From: Virgifigura sp964551315
GTDB lineage: Bacteria > Pseudomonadota > Alphaproteobacteria > Dongiales > Dongiaceae
NCBI GenBank assembly: GCA_964551315.1
Contig: CAZKCM010000001.1
Location: 128,103-192,102, forward strand
Length of the DNA stretch: 64,000 nucleotides
Direction: 5' to 3'
The position numbers and the translations under genes are program-made. Positions 1-8,226 of the stretch are shown piece by piece (the stretch's first letter is position 1; every line of letters starts with the position of its first letter). The notes beneath the pieces are model-generated. The model did no database searches. It was given only the letters and a program-made list of their open reading frames with translations, and was not told the origin of the DNA.

Positions 1-64
1 GGCCCACTGCGACAGCCACGGCCCAGGCCGTGGCCGCGATCTCGTCGACCAATGCGCCGCTCAC
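1..64 (-). CDS. DUF1538-type membrane protein, 5' fragment
   Basis: Only about 21 codons are present; the gene runs off the left edge. It starts at a GTG whose last two bases form part of the TGA stop of the gene upstream (GTGA overlap), so the two are translationally coupled. The visible N-terminus is hydrophobic and rich in Ala and Val (residues VDEIAATAWAVAVAVG), fitting a membrane segment. DUF1538 genes commonly occur as adjacent pairs, so a second DUF1538 subunit is the likeliest identity. That is inference from coupling and context; the fragment is too short for a family call. Confidence 0.55.
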   Translation of the reverse strand, partial: MSGALVDEIAATAWAVAVAVG

Positions 65-756
65 GACAGCAGCATTCCCATGATCAGGACGGCGACGATC
101 GGACCGATGGAGGCGAACCCCAGGAGGCCAAAGCTGTCGGACACCCCCGACCGGCCAGCGAGAACGGAGCTGAGCCCGATGGCCAACGCGAGCATCACCG
201 GAGCGGACAGAACGCCGGTGGTCACGCTTCCGGCGTCAAAAGCCAGCGGGACGAACGCCGGGGATGAGAAAAACGAAAGAACGAGAGCCGTCGAATAGGC
301 GGCCGCCAACAGGTATCTCATCGGCCAGCCCGTGACGATTCGCATCATCGAGACGGCGGCGAAGACCCCGAGACCGGCGGCGATCACGTAGACGACCGCC
401 TGCCGAGACACTTCGCCCCCCGACGCCGTCTCGACCTGGCCCGCAAGGACCAGCACGTCCGGCTCGGCGACGGTCGTCGCGAAGCCCAAGGCGAAGGCCA
501 CGGCAATGATCAGCGCCAGCGATCCCCGTCTCGGCAGTTCGGCCCCGACGAACCTCCCCATCGGCAGGATACCAAAGTCAATGCCGGTGAGCAGAAGCAG
601 CATGCCGATGATCGCGAGCACCGATCCCGCCAGGAACTGAAGGAACAGGTCGATCGGCGCCCGAATGAGGGTGACCTGAAGCAGGCATACGACGCCGATC
701 AACGGCGCGACCGCCTTGAGCACCTCCAGGAGCTTTTCTCGCAGCAGGGGGATCAT
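61..756 (-). CDS. DUF1538 family integral membrane protein
   Basis: A 231-residue protein that is almost wholly hydrophobic, with about six to seven predicted membrane helices. The stretch FGILPMGRFVGAELPRRG at about residues 62-79 and EPDVLVLAGQV at about 98-108 match what I recall of the DUF1538 family. These are inner-membrane proteins without an assigned substrate, often encoded as two adjacent genes. The stop codon overlaps the GTG start of the next gene, which supports a two-subunit membrane complex. No enzymatic motif is visible. The family assignment rests on remembered motif pattern and hydropathy; an unrelated transporter is the main alternative. Confidence 0.65.
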   Translation of the reverse strand: MIPLLREKLLEVLKAVAPLIGVVCLLQVTLIRAPIDLFLQFLAGSVLAIIGMLLLLTGIDFGILPMGRFVGAELPRRGSLALIIAVAFALGFATTVAEPDVLVLAGQVETASGGEVSRQAVVYVIAAGLGVFAAVSMMRIVTGWPMRYLLAAAYSTALVLSFFSSPAFVPLAFDAGSVTTGVLSAPVMLALAIGLSSVLAGRSGVSDSFGLLGFASIGPIVAVLIMGMLLS

Positions 757-955
757 GGTTGCGAATGGTATGGCCGCGGCGCGAAGCCCGTCAACGATGG
801 CCCCGTCGGGTCGAAACGAAGGTCCGGACGACCCGGCGCGGCGGCCTCATCGCCGCTGGTCGAGAGGCGGAAGCGGGAGGATTGCCGGAACCGGTACGGA
901 GCGCCGGTCCGGTCGCCCGAGGCTGCTTCCGGTGAGCCGTCGCGGCCCATCGCGG

Positions 956-1120
956 TCAGGTGATCTGAGCCGTCCTTTCGTCCACCGGACAAATCGTCCG
1001 GTCGTATTCGTGCTCGATCACGGCCTTGCGGTCCCGCAGCCCAGTCCAAATCGCCCAGGCCACAAGAAACGCAAGCGTCAACATGACGCCGGATACAATC
1101 CCGCAGATGTACAACCACAT
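956..1120 (-). CDS. Small single-pass membrane protein, 54 residues
   Basis: A short frame preceded by a good ribosome binding site (GGGAGG, 5-6 bases before ATG). The product starts MWLYICGIVSGVMLTLAFLV and has one membrane helix over about residues 2-26. A charged tail follows (GLRDRKAVIEHEYDRT) with one Cys at about residue 44. The arrangement, with a short N-terminus outside, one helix and a basic then acidic cytoplasmic tail, resembles small accessory subunits of membrane complexes, but I recognise no family. It lies downstream of the DUF4142 gene and upstream of the DUF1538 pair on the same strand. Coding status is supported by the ribosome site and coherent topology, not by homology. 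Confidence 0.6.
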   Translation of the reverse strand: MWLYICGIVSGVMLTLAFLVAWAIWTGLRDRKAVIEHEYDRTICPVDERTAQIT

Positions 1121-1363
1121 GGCGCCCTCCCAGATCCCAAATATACGCTACAAGATAGGACTGACCGCGCGAAGGGATTTTCGCGCCCGGGCGCGCATAT
1201 CAACCGACGTTCATTCATGGGATGCTTGGCCGCTGGATCGGGCATCGCCCGCGCGGTCGCCTGGCGCATGAAAACATCACGGCGGTGGCGCCCGTTCGCG
1301 GGGAGCGCCTCGTCGGCCCGTCGGCCGGGGGCCACGACGCGGCCGGCTCCATGCCCAATGGCG

Positions 1364-1394
1364 CGGGCCGGAGGGAGCGGCTCCCTCCGGCCCG
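1364..1394 (-). terminator. Strong hairpin after the DUF4142 gene
   Basis: Perfect inverted repeat: arms 1364-1377 and 1381-1394 (14 bp) with a 3-base loop CGG. It lies just past the stop of the DUF4142 gene. There is no T-run after the stem on the minus strand, so it may act in RNA stabilisation or with Rho rather than as a classical intrinsic terminator. Confidence 0.6.
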
Positions 1395-1413
1395 GCACAT
1401 CGGGTGGTTCCGG

Positions 1414-1959
1414 TTACGGCTGCTCTGCCGTCAGGCCCTGACCGGTGATCTCCAGGGCCATGTCGTGGTGCTCCTGGAGGGTCTGCAGCGTCTGGGAGGC
1501 CAGATCCTTGATCTCCTGGTCCTGGCCCTGCCGGGTCTCGCGCTCGTACATATAGTTGGCCATGTCATGGTCGATGACCTGGCCGCCCATGTACTGCTGA
1601 TCGAACTGCTCGCCGGACAGTTGCTGCAGATGCTCCATCTCGGCCTGATGCGCCGCGCCGGGCTGCTGCGGGGGCTGGAGCCCCTTCTGCTGCGCCAGCT
1701 GCATGAGCTGGTCGTTCGCCCGCGTATGGTCGTCGACCATGCGCTGGGCGAACTGCTTGACCTGCTGGTTCTGCGCCTTTTCGGCGGCGATCTTGCTGAT
1801 CTCGACCTCCGCGATGCCGGCGGGGACGGCGTGCATCAGGAAATGCCGGTCCTCGACACTCATCTGCGCTTGTTGCTGAGCCGAGGCGCCGGGTCCGGTG
1901 CCCGCCAGGGCGACCGCGAAGACCGCCGCGGCCATCATCGGTAGAACCGGTTTCTTCAT
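1414..1959 (-). CDS. DUF4142 domain protein, exported
   Basis: A 181-residue protein. The start is the ATG at 1959, which has AAGGAAGG just upstream. An N-terminal signal peptide (MKKPVLPMMAAAVFAVALAG, cleavage probably near ASAQQ) is followed by one DUF4142 domain. This is a ferritin-like helical bundle rich in Gln, Glu and His, with segments such as ISKIAAEKAQNQQVKQFAQR and HDMANYMYERETRQGQDQEI. Family members are periplasmic or outer-membrane associated and often stress-induced; no catalytic activity is established. It is probably transcribed alone and ends before the strong hairpin at 1364-1394. Family call is confident, function is not. Confidence 0.85.
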   Translation of the reverse strand: MKKPVLPMMAAAVFAVALAGTGPGASAQQQAQMSVEDRHFLMHAVPAGIAEVEISKIAAEKAQNQQVKQFAQRMVDDHTRANDQLMQLAQQKGLQPPQQPGAAHQAEMEHLQQLSGEQFDQQYMGGQVIDHDMANYMYERETRQGQDQEIKDLASQTLQTLQEHHDMALEITGQGLTAEQP

Positions 1960-2081
1960 CGTCCTTCCTTCCTGGATCGGAGCGGTGGAGATACATCGCG
2001 CGCCGATGTCGTGACCCGGCGCGCCCGATGGGGAGACCAACACGTCCCCCTGGACACGGTTCCGCCGGTGCGCGCGTTCTT

Positions 2082-3269
2082 TTACGGGAGGCGGCGGCCC
2101 GCCGCGGCCCAGTCGATCAGCCGGCGCAGGAAGGCTTCGCAGGCGGCGACTTGGTCCAGCGCGATGTACTCGTTGGGTTGGTGCGCCTGCTCGATGCTCC
2201 CGGGGCCGCACACGACCGCCGGGATGCCCGCCTGCTGGAAGAGCCCGGCTTCGGTGACGAAGGCGGCACCGATGGCGGCATTGGCCCCGGTGAGGGCGCG
2301 GGCCAGGGTCTCCGCCGGCGAGTCCGCCTCGGGCAGAAGCGGCGGCACGGCGCAGCGGGCGACCGTAACGACCTCGGCCTCCGCCGCGACCGCGCGCATG
2401 CGCGGCAGCACGCTCTCCGCGACGAAGGTCTCGACCCGGGCGAGGAGGTCGGCCGGATCCGTCGCGGGAACGGGGCGGAACTCCCACCTGAAGGCGCAAT
2501 GCCGCGGGATGATGTTGAGCGCCGTGCCGCCCTCGACGGTGCCGACGTTGATCGTCGTGTAAGGCGGATCGAAGCCTTCTTCGAACGGTCCCTGCCGGCG
2601 CTGCTCGGCGGCGAGCGCATCGAGGAAGCCGATGATCTCGGCGGCATGGACGATGGCGTTGACCCCGCGATGGGTGCCGCTCGAATGGCCGTCGCGGCCG
2701 GTCACCCGCGTCTCGAAGGCGTGGATGCCCTTGTGCCGGTTCGCGACCCGCATCATCGTCGGCTCGCCGATGATGGCAAGCCGCGGCGGCCGCGGCAGCG
2801 CATCCGCGACGTCGCGCAGCAGGGCCGGCACGCCGAGGCAGCCGACCTCCTCGTCATAGGACAGGGCGAGGTGGATCGGCACCTTGAGCTCGCGCTTTCG
2901 GACTTCCGGCACCAGCGCCAGGGCAACGGCGAGGAAGCTCTTCATGTCGGCGGTTCCGCGGCCGTAGAGGCGGCCGTCCCTGGCGACGACGTGAAACGGG
3001 TCACTCTCCCAGGGCTGCCCCTCGACCGGCACGACGTCGGTGTGGCCCGAGAGCACGACACCGCCGCCCTCCGCCGGGCCGCCGATCGTGGCGAAGAGAT
3101 TCGCCTTCCCGCCTCCCGCGTCGAAGGTCAGCCGACTCTCGATGCCGTAGCCGGACAGGTAGTCGCGGACGAACTCGATGAGCGCGAGGTTCGAGCGGGC
3201 CGACACGGTGTCGAATCCGACCAGCCGCTGGATCATCTCTATCGCACCGCCGGTTGCCCCGTCGGTCAT
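2082..3269 (-). CDS. argE: Acetylornithine deacetylase (M20 metallopeptidase family)
   Basis: A 395-residue protein of ArgE length. It would hydrolyse N2-acetyl-L-ornithine to ornithine and acetate in cytoplasmic arginine synthesis. The M20 metal and catalytic sites are in place: SGHTDVVPV (His76, Asp78), GRGTADMK (metal-bridging Asp108) and YDEEVG (catalytic Glu140, Glu141). The insert that forms the dimerisation domain lies between about residues 180 and 290. ATG at 3269 has GGGAGG upstream. It follows trkH by 15 bases on the same strand and is probably cotranscribed with it, although no functional link is evident. Related M20 amidohydrolases cannot be fully excluded, but the N-terminal MIQRLVGFDTVSARSNL is typical of proteobacterial ArgE. 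Confidence 0.85.
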   Translation of the reverse strand: MTDGATGGAIEMIQRLVGFDTVSARSNLALIEFVRDYLSGYGIESRLTFDAGGGKANLFATIGGPAEGGGVVLSGHTDVVPVEGQPWESDPFHVVARDGRLYGRGTADMKSFLAVALALVPEVRKRELKVPIHLALSYDEEVGCLGVPALLRDVADALPRPPRLAIIGEPTMMRVANRHKGIHAFETRVTGRDGHSSGTHRGVNAIVHAAEIIGFLDALAAEQRRQGPFEEGFDPPYTTINVGTVEGGTALNIIPRHCAFRWEFRPVPATDPADLLARVETFVAESVLPRMRAVAAEAEVVTVARCAVPPLLPEADSPAETLARALTGANAAIGAAFVTEAGLFQQAGIPAVVCGPGSIEQAHQPNEYIALDQVAACEAFLRRLIDWAAAGRRLP

Positions 3270-3284
3270 CGGACGCCGCCTCCC

Positions 3285-4775
3285 TCAACCGCGCCAGAAG
3301 GTGGCGCTGAACAGGACCAGCACCGTCAGAAGCTCCAGCCGGCCCAGGAGCATGGTGCAGGACAGCAGCCACTTGGCGGCGTCGGGCAGCGGCAGGTAGC
3401 TGCCGGCCGGGCCGACGATCGGCCCGAGGCCGGGCCCGACATTGCCGATCGCCTGGGCGGCGCTGGTGAGGCTGGTGACGAGATCGAGCCCGAGTGCGGT
3501 CATGGCGACGCTGAGAAGCGCGTAGGTCCCGATGTAGAAGGCGAAGAAGCTCAGGACCGAGCGAACCACCTCGTCCGACACCGGCTTGCCGTTGTAGAGC
3601 GGCGGCAGCGTCCGGTGCGGATGCACCAGATGCAGGATCTGCCGGTGGGCGACGCTGCCCAGCACGCAGAGTCGGAACACCTTGATGCCGCCAGCGGTCG
3701 ATCCGGTGCAGCCGCCGACGAACAGAAGGGCCATGAACGCGCCAAGCGCGAAGCTGCCCCAGAGCTGGTAGTCCTCCGTCACGAAGCCGGTCGTCGTCGC
3801 CACGGAGACGACGTTGAACGCCGAGGAGCGAAGCGCTTCGCGGACGGGACGGTCGTTGGCGAAGATCTGCCAGAGCGCAAGCGCGACGACGAAAGCCGCA
3901 ATATAGATCAGATACCAGCGGATCTGCTGGTCCCGGAAAAGGGCGCGAATGTCGCCCTGCGCCGCCCGCGCCAGCAGCACGAAGGTCGAACCGCCGATCA
4001 GCATGAAAACGGTGAGAATCCATTCGATCGCGGGGCTGTCGTAGAAGCCGACCGAGGCGTCGTGCGTGGAGAAGCCGCCGGTCGCGATCGCCGACATGGC
4101 GTGGGCAACCGCATCGAACGCACCCATCCCGGCGATCAACAGGGCGACGGCGCACATCGTCGTGAGGCTGACATAGACTGAGATCAGCAGGCCTGCCACC
4201 TGGGCGACGCGCGGCCGGACCTTTTCCGCCTTCTCGGTCGATTCCATGCGGAAGAGCTGCATGCCGCCGACGCGCAGAATCGGCAGGATGGCGACCGCCA
4301 TCACGATGATGCCGATGCCGCCGATCCAGTGCAGCATGGCACGCCAGAGCAGCACACCCGCGGAAAGCTGGTCCAGACCCACGATGACGGTCGCACCGGT
4401 GGTGGTCAGCCCCGACATCGCCTCGAAGAAGGCGTCGGTAAAGCCAAGGCCGATCTCGGACAGCATGAACGGAAGGGTCGAGAACAGGCAAAGCGTGGCC
4501 CATGTCATCACGGTCAGGACGAAGCCTTCCCGCGGCGACAGAGCCGGCGTGCGCGGTTGCCGGTAACCCAGCATCAGCGCGCCGCCGACAGCGCCGGTGA
4601 TTCCGGCGGACCAGACGAAGGCCCGCCAGTCTGGGTCGTCGCGCAGCGCGTCGATCGCGGCGGGCAGCAGCATCGCCGCAGCCAGCGCGATCAACAGAAT
4701 GCCGATGACGAAGAGGACAGGCCGGAAGTCAGGCAAGGCCGAACCGCGATCGACTGGAACGAACCGCCGCGGCAA
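3285..4775 (-). CDS. trkH: Trk-type potassium uptake protein, membrane subunit
   Basis: A 496-residue protein with about ten membrane helices and the TrkH/KtrB architecture of repeated M-P-M units. Selectivity-filter-like loops include GLTTTGATV near residue 139 (first pore loop), IATGGFSTHD, TTTGFVTEDY and GNVGPGLG (fourth pore loop). It would form the K+-conducting dimer driven by ion gradients and controlled by a cytoplasmic NAD-binding TrkA, which is not in this window. The assigned start is TTG with no clear ribosome site, and a second TTG lies about 14 codons further in, so the start is uncertain. Followed closely by argE. Confidence 0.9.
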   Translation of the reverse strand: MPRRFVPVDRGSALPDFRPVLFVIGILLIALAAAMLLPAAIDALRDDPDWRAFVWSAGITGAVGGALMLGYRQPRTPALSPREGFVLTVMTWATLCLFSTLPFMLSEIGLGFTDAFFEAMSGLTTTGATVIVGLDQLSAGVLLWRAMLHWIGGIGIIVMAVAILPILRVGGMQLFRMESTEKAEKVRPRVAQVAGLLISVYVSLTTMCAVALLIAGMGAFDAVAHAMSAIATGGFSTHDASVGFYDSPAIEWILTVFMLIGGSTFVLLARAAQGDIRALFRDQQIRWYLIYIAAFVVALALWQIFANDRPVREALRSSAFNVVSVATTTGFVTEDYQLWGSFALGAFMALLFVGGCTGSTAGGIKVFRLCVLGSVAHRQILHLVHPHRTLPPLYNGKPVSDEVVRSVLSFFAFYIGTYALLSVAMTALGLDLVTSLTSAAQAIGNVGPGLGPIVGPAGSYLPLPDAAKWLLSCTMLLGRLELLTVLVLFSATFWRG

Positions 4776-4860
4776 AGCGCCGAGACATCACGGGGCGCCG
4801 CCGCGGTCCATTCTGCCCCGACAGCGGCCGGAAGACCATGGCTTGTCCGTCGGGCGGGGC

Positions 4861-5526
4861 TCAGACGTTGCCGAGCATCCCGATCGACGGGTTACCGATG
4901 ATCGACAGGAACTCGCGCCGCGTGGACGGGTTGGTCCGAAAGTCGCCAAGCATATGGCTGGTGATCATGCTCATCCCGGCCTTGTGCACACCCCGCGTCG
5001 TCATGCACTGATGCGCCGCGTCGATGACGACCGCGACGCCCTTCGGCTGCAGGACCTCGTTGATCGTCGTGGCGATCTGCGCGGTCATCTTCTCCTGGAT
5101 CTGAAGGCGCCGGCTGTAGACCTCAAGCACACGGGCAAGCTTGCTGATGCCGACGACGCGCTTGTTCGGCAGGTAGGCGATGTGGGCCCGCCCGATGATC
5201 GGCAGCATATGATGCTCGCAATGTGATTCGAAGCGGATGTCGCGCAGGACCACCATCTCGTCGTAGCCGGCGGTCTCCTCGAAGGTTCGCTGCAGGAATT
5301 CGACCGGATCGGTGTTGTAGCCGGCAAAGAACTCTTCGTACGACCGCACCACACGGTCCGGCGTGCCGAGCAACCCCTCACGGTTCGGATCGTCGCCCGC
5401 CCATCGGATGAGCGTGCGAACCGCTTCTTCGGCCTCCGCACGGCTCGGACGAGCCGGACGCCGCAGATTCTCGGTTTCGTTGCGCGTCGTGCTCTTGGGG
5501 ACCGTAACCGGATGAGATGACGTCAA
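4861..5526 (-). CDS. folE: GTP cyclohydrolase I
   Basis: A 221-residue enzyme that converts GTP to 7,8-dihydroneopterin triphosphate, the first step of tetrahydrofolate synthesis. Zinc ligands are visible as Cys103 and His106 in ESHCEHHMLP and Cys174 in AHQCMTTRGV. The conserved GISKLARVLEVYSRRLQIQE helix is present. The start is TTG at 5526, chosen because AAAGGAG sits six bases upstream. About 30 disordered N-terminal residues precede the catalytic core, as in many homologues. It stands as a single gene upstream of trkH and downstream of apaG on the same strand. Confidence 0.95.
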   Translation of the reverse strand: MTSSHPVTVPKSTTRNETENLRRPARPSRAEAEEAVRTLIRWAGDDPNREGLLGTPDRVVRSYEEFFAGYNTDPVEFLQRTFEETAGYDEMVVLRDIRFESHCEHHMLPIIGRAHIAYLPNKRVVGISKLARVLEVYSRRLQIQEKMTAQIATTINEVLQPKGVAVVIDAAHQCMTTRGVHKAGMSMITSHMLGDFRTNPSTRREFLSIIGNPSIGMLGNV

Positions 5527-5558
5527 GGCGCACTCCTTTCTTTGCGTTGGGTGGAAGC

Positions 5559-5586
5559 CGCTCGGGGGGCCGGGCCGCCCCGAGCG
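5559..5586 (-). terminator. GC hairpin between apaG and folE
   Basis: Perfect 9-bp stem, arms 5559-5567 and 5578-5586, loop of 10. It lies between the apaG stop and the folE start. No T-run follows on the minus strand, so it is a weak or Rho-assisted terminator candidate. Confidence 0.45.
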
Positions 5587-5687
5587 AAAGGCTATGCGGC
5601 CTCGACGGGCGGCAGTTTTCCCCTTGCGACGGCCGATTTCATCTGGAGACGATCGATCGCAACACCGGTCAATTCAGTCAGATCGGG

Positions 5688-6080
5688 TCAATTCAGTTGA
5701 ACCGGCTGGTGCGGACTGTCCAGGGAGAACGGCGGAACCGCCACGTCGAAGCGCTCGCCCGTTTCGTTCTCGATCTGGTAGGATCCGACCATGATGCCCG
5801 ACGGCGTCGGCAAGGGAACGCCGCTCGTATACTCGAAGGAATCGCCGGGCCGCAGCACCGGCTGCTCGCCCACGACCCCCGCACCCCGAACCTCCTGAAC
5901 GCGTCCCAGCGAATCGGTGATCCGCCAATAGCGGTTCCGCAGCTGCACCGTCTCCCGACCGTCGTTCTCGATCCGCACGTGATATGCCCAGACATAGTGG
6001 GCATCGTCTGGAGAGGATTGATCCTCAAGGAAGAACGGCCGAACGGTCACAGTGATCGATCGAGTGGTCTGCGAGTACAT
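5688..6080 (-). CDS. apaG: ApaG (Co2+/Mg2+ efflux-associated) protein
   Basis: A 130-residue single-domain protein of normal ApaG length. It has the fibronectin-III-like beta sandwich motifs: VTVRPFFLEDQSSPDDAHYV, WAYHVRIENDGRETVQLRNR, YWRITDSLGRVQEVRGAGVV and a C-terminal GSYQIENETGERFDVAVPPF. Mutants in Salmonella and E. coli homologues affect cobalt tolerance and Ap4A levels; the molecular role remains unclear. The start ATG at 6080 aligns with the usual MYxxTT N-terminus, though the ribosome site is poor. It sits between the OmpA-like lipoprotein terminator and folE. Confidence 0.93.
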   Translation of the reverse strand: MYSQTTRSITVTVRPFFLEDQSSPDDAHYVWAYHVRIENDGRETVQLRNRYWRITDSLGRVQEVRGAGVVGEQPVLRPGDSFEYTSGVPLPTPSGIMVGSYQIENETGERFDVAVPPFSLDSPHQPVQLN

Positions 6081-6216
6081 GGCTTCATACAACGAACGGC
6101 GCCGCGGCGTTCTGGCGGAACCGCGGCCAAGATTGCCGGTCATTGTACGCCGCGGTCCGAAGATGTCCAGATGGCGGTCGCCCCCGACCCTCCGGGCCGG
6201 CCAAGCGGTCCGGGCA

Positions 6217-6249
6217 AGAAAAAGGCGGCGCCGGGGGACCGGCGCCGCC
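6217..6249 (-). terminator. Rho-independent terminator of the OmpA-like gene
   Basis: Stem arms 6224-6234 and 6239-6249 (11 bp, perfect) with loop GGGA. On the minus strand the stem is followed directly by TTTTTCTTG (complement of 6215-6223). It lies 22 bases beyond the stop of the gene at 6271. This is one of the few classical intrinsic terminators in the window. Confidence 0.9.
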
Positions 6250-6270
6250 AAGGCTCAGGGATTGCCTTGC

Positions 6271-7119
6271 CTATTGCAGGAAGATCTCGACGCGGCGGTT
6301 CTCCTGCAGGGCGACGCCGTCCTCGGTCGGGACCAGCGGATCCTCCTCGCCGCGGCCGGAAACCGTGATCCGGTCGGCGGGGATGCCACCTTCGATCAGC
6401 GCCTCGCGGACCGCATCGGCACGCCGCAGCGAAAGAGCGAAGTTGTAGTCCTCCGGCCCGGCCCGGTCGGCGTGGCCGATCAGCGAAACGGAGGGTGTGC
6501 CGAGTTCCCGGGCTTCCGCAAGCACGTCCTGGACCACCTGGCGGCCGTTCGTCGAATCGGCGAGCCTGTACCGGTCGAACTCGAAGAAGATCCGGAACTC
6601 CGTCGGCCCCGCCGCCGGCTCGACCGCTGGAACCTCAGGCGCCATTGCCGTCTGGAGCGCGTCCAGCGCCGCCAGGAACTCCTCGCGGCAGGCGGCGATA
6701 TGGGCCGGCTGATGGTTCTCTTCCTGCTGCTCGACCCAGCAGTCGAATCGCGCCTGGGCGCGCGCCGCCAGCTCCGGCGCGGCGTCGCGGGCGCCGTCAT
6801 CCAGGAACCCGACGAGCCGCGCCCGCCCCGATTGCAGGTCGGCCAGCGATTCCTCCGGCAGGTTCCACGCATCCAGGGACTCCGGCAGCACCACCTCGCC
6901 CTGTTCCGCCGCGAGTCCTTTCCGCGCGAAATAGTTGGCGTCGGTCCAATCATACATCTGGTCCGACTCGAACAGCGCGAAGTCCCGGTACTCGCGAGCC
7001 AATGATTCCGTGAAGGTCGGTCCCACCGGCGCCGTATTCCGTACTTGCTCGATATTGCTGGCGCAGCCCGCCAAGAGGCCGATCGCCGCAACGATGCCTA
7101 ACAGACCGAACTTACTCAT
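6271..7119 (-). CDS. OmpA-family lipoprotein
   Basis: A 282-residue protein. The signal peptide ends in a lipobox LLAGC (Cys18), so it should be lipid-anchored, most likely in the outer membrane. An unassigned acidic helical region covers about residues 20-170. The OmpA C-terminal peptidoglycan-binding domain follows: FRIFFEFDRYRLADS near 180, SLIGHADRAGPEDYN, LSLRRADAVREALI and the final ENRRVEIFL. The Asp and Arg positions that bind diaminopimelate are kept. ATG at 7119 has GGGAG upstream. It is a single-gene unit with its own terminator. The N-terminal part does not match a family I can name. Confidence 0.85.
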   Translation of the reverse strand: MSKFGLLGIVAAIGLLAGCASNIEQVRNTAPVGPTFTESLAREYRDFALFESDQMYDWTDANYFARKGLAAEQGEVVLPESLDAWNLPEESLADLQSGRARLVGFLDDGARDAAPELAARAQARFDCWVEQQEENHQPAHIAACREEFLAALDALQTAMAPEVPAVEPAAGPTEFRIFFEFDRYRLADSTNGRQVVQDVLAEARELGTPSVSLIGHADRAGPEDYNFALSLRRADAVREALIEGGIPADRITVSGRGEEDPLVPTEDGVALQENRRVEIFLQ

Positions 7120-7485
7120 CGAAATTTCGCTCCCTTGTCTCATAACTCGTTGAAAATGCCACCTTTGATCGGCATCTTGACTAAATTGCGTCGGAAAGCG
7201 GGCTATTTAATGCGAGAATTCGCCCCCCACCCATCGATCCGATACTAGGCGTCAGGCGTATTAATGTCAAAACTGCGGAAAAGTTCCGCAATCGGCGCTA
7301 AAGCCCTGACGTGCAAGCCAAGTTCGACCGCGCCGGTACAGGGCCGGCACCGCCGATTCGCGAGTAATCCGTGCGACGAGAACGAACAAATAACGATCTG
7401 TGGCAGGCGTGAGGCGGCGATCGCCGGACGGGCGGCCCGACCCAGGCCGCAGAGGGGGGCTGCAGAGGGGGGTCGCCCGGCGCTC
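7120..7485. other. 366-base gap with hairpins, no gene
   Basis: A perfect 7-bp stem-loop (TGCGGAA, loop AAG, TTCCGCA) is at 7274-7290. It is nested inside complementary arms CGTCAGG (7250-7256) and CCTGACG (7305-7311), so the 62 bases could fold as a two-tier structure. A FNR-like sequence TTGATCGGCATCTT (8 of 10 half-site bases) lies at 7165-7178, about 50 bases upstream of the OmpA-like gene. An 11-base sequence GCAGAGGGGGG is repeated at 7449 and 7462. No convincing reading frame was found. Confidence 0.5.
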
Positions 7486-8226
7486 TTAGGAGCGCCTTGG
7501 CAAAGGCGCCGGCCGGATGACGGCAACCGGCCCGCCCGCCTTGCCCTCGGTTGCGGGACCGGCTGCCGGATCGTCCGCCGGGGCGTGACCGAACGCGACG
7601 ACGCGCCCGCCGGCGGCCTCGGCGTCGGCCGGGTCATGGGTGACCAGCAGCGTCGGCAGCGCCCGTCGGCGGACGTGATCGAACACCGTCTGCCGGAACT
7701 TGGCACGCAGCGCCGGGTCGAGCTTGGAGAAGGGCTCGTCGAGCAGCAGAGCCGCCGGCTCCGACAGCAGCATGCGCAGGAGCGCCACGCGCGCCCGCTG
7801 CCCGCCCGACAACGTCGCCGGATCGCGGTGGGCAAAGCCGGCGAGGCCGGCCTCCGCCAGCGCCGCCTCGACGCGCTCCCGCCGGTCCCTGCCTCGCCGT
7901 ACCGCCGCCGGCAGCCCGAAGGCGAGGTTCTCACCGACCGTAAGGTGCGGGAACAGCAGGTCGTCCTGGAACAGGATGCCGATCCGGCGCCGCTCCGGCG
8001 GCAGGCCGGTGACATCGACCGCGCCGACGAAGACGCGGCCGGACGCGCGGAAGGCCGGGTCCAGCGTACCGCAGAGATAGGCGAGGAGGCTCGACTTGCC
8101 GCAACCGCTCGGCCCCGTCACGGTGACCACCTCGCCCGCCCGGACCGTCAGCGAAAGGGGCGGCAGCAGCAGGCGCGGCCCGAGCCGCAGCGACACCTTG
8201 CACAGCCTCAACGCACCGCCGCTCAT
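7486..8226 (-). CDS. YnjD-like ABC transporter ATPase
   Basis: A 246-residue nucleotide-binding protein. It has Walker A GPSGCGKSS (about residues 38-46), Q-loop FQDDLLFPH, signature LSGGQRARVAL, Walker B LLLDEP and the switch His in LLVTHDP. It has no C-terminal regulatory domain and is short, as in YnjD and ThiQ. Its ATG overlaps the permease stop by four bases (ATGA). Gene order substrate-binding protein, fused permease, ATPase matches E. coli ynjBCD. The transported compound is unknown for this family; thiamine-type importers are related and are the main alternative. The C-terminus carries about 20 low-complexity Ala/Pro/Arg residues. Confidence 0.85.
   Translation of the reverse strand: MSGGALRLCKVSLRLGPRLLLPPLSLTVRAGEVVTVTGPSGCGKSSLLAYLCGTLDPAFRASGRVFVGAVDVTGLPPERRRIGILFQDDLLFPHLTVGENLAFGLPAAVRRGRDRRERVEAALAEAGLAGFAHRDPATLSGGQRARVALLRMLLSEPAALLLDEPFSKLDPALRAKFRQTVFDHVRRRALPTLLVTHDPADAEAAGGRVVAFGHAPADDPAAGPATEGKAGGPVAVIRPAPLPRRS

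Noticed and set aside
2028..4181. Long plus-strand open frame (about 717 codons) opposite argE and trkH
   Set aside because: Its translation is low-complexity Arg/Gly/Asp/His text typical of antisense reading in GC-rich DNA, while the minus strand holds two intact, well-conserved genes.
7449..7472. Tandem GCAGAGGGGGG sequences
   Set aside because: Only two short copies in GC-rich intergenic DNA; probably slippage, not a functional repeat array.
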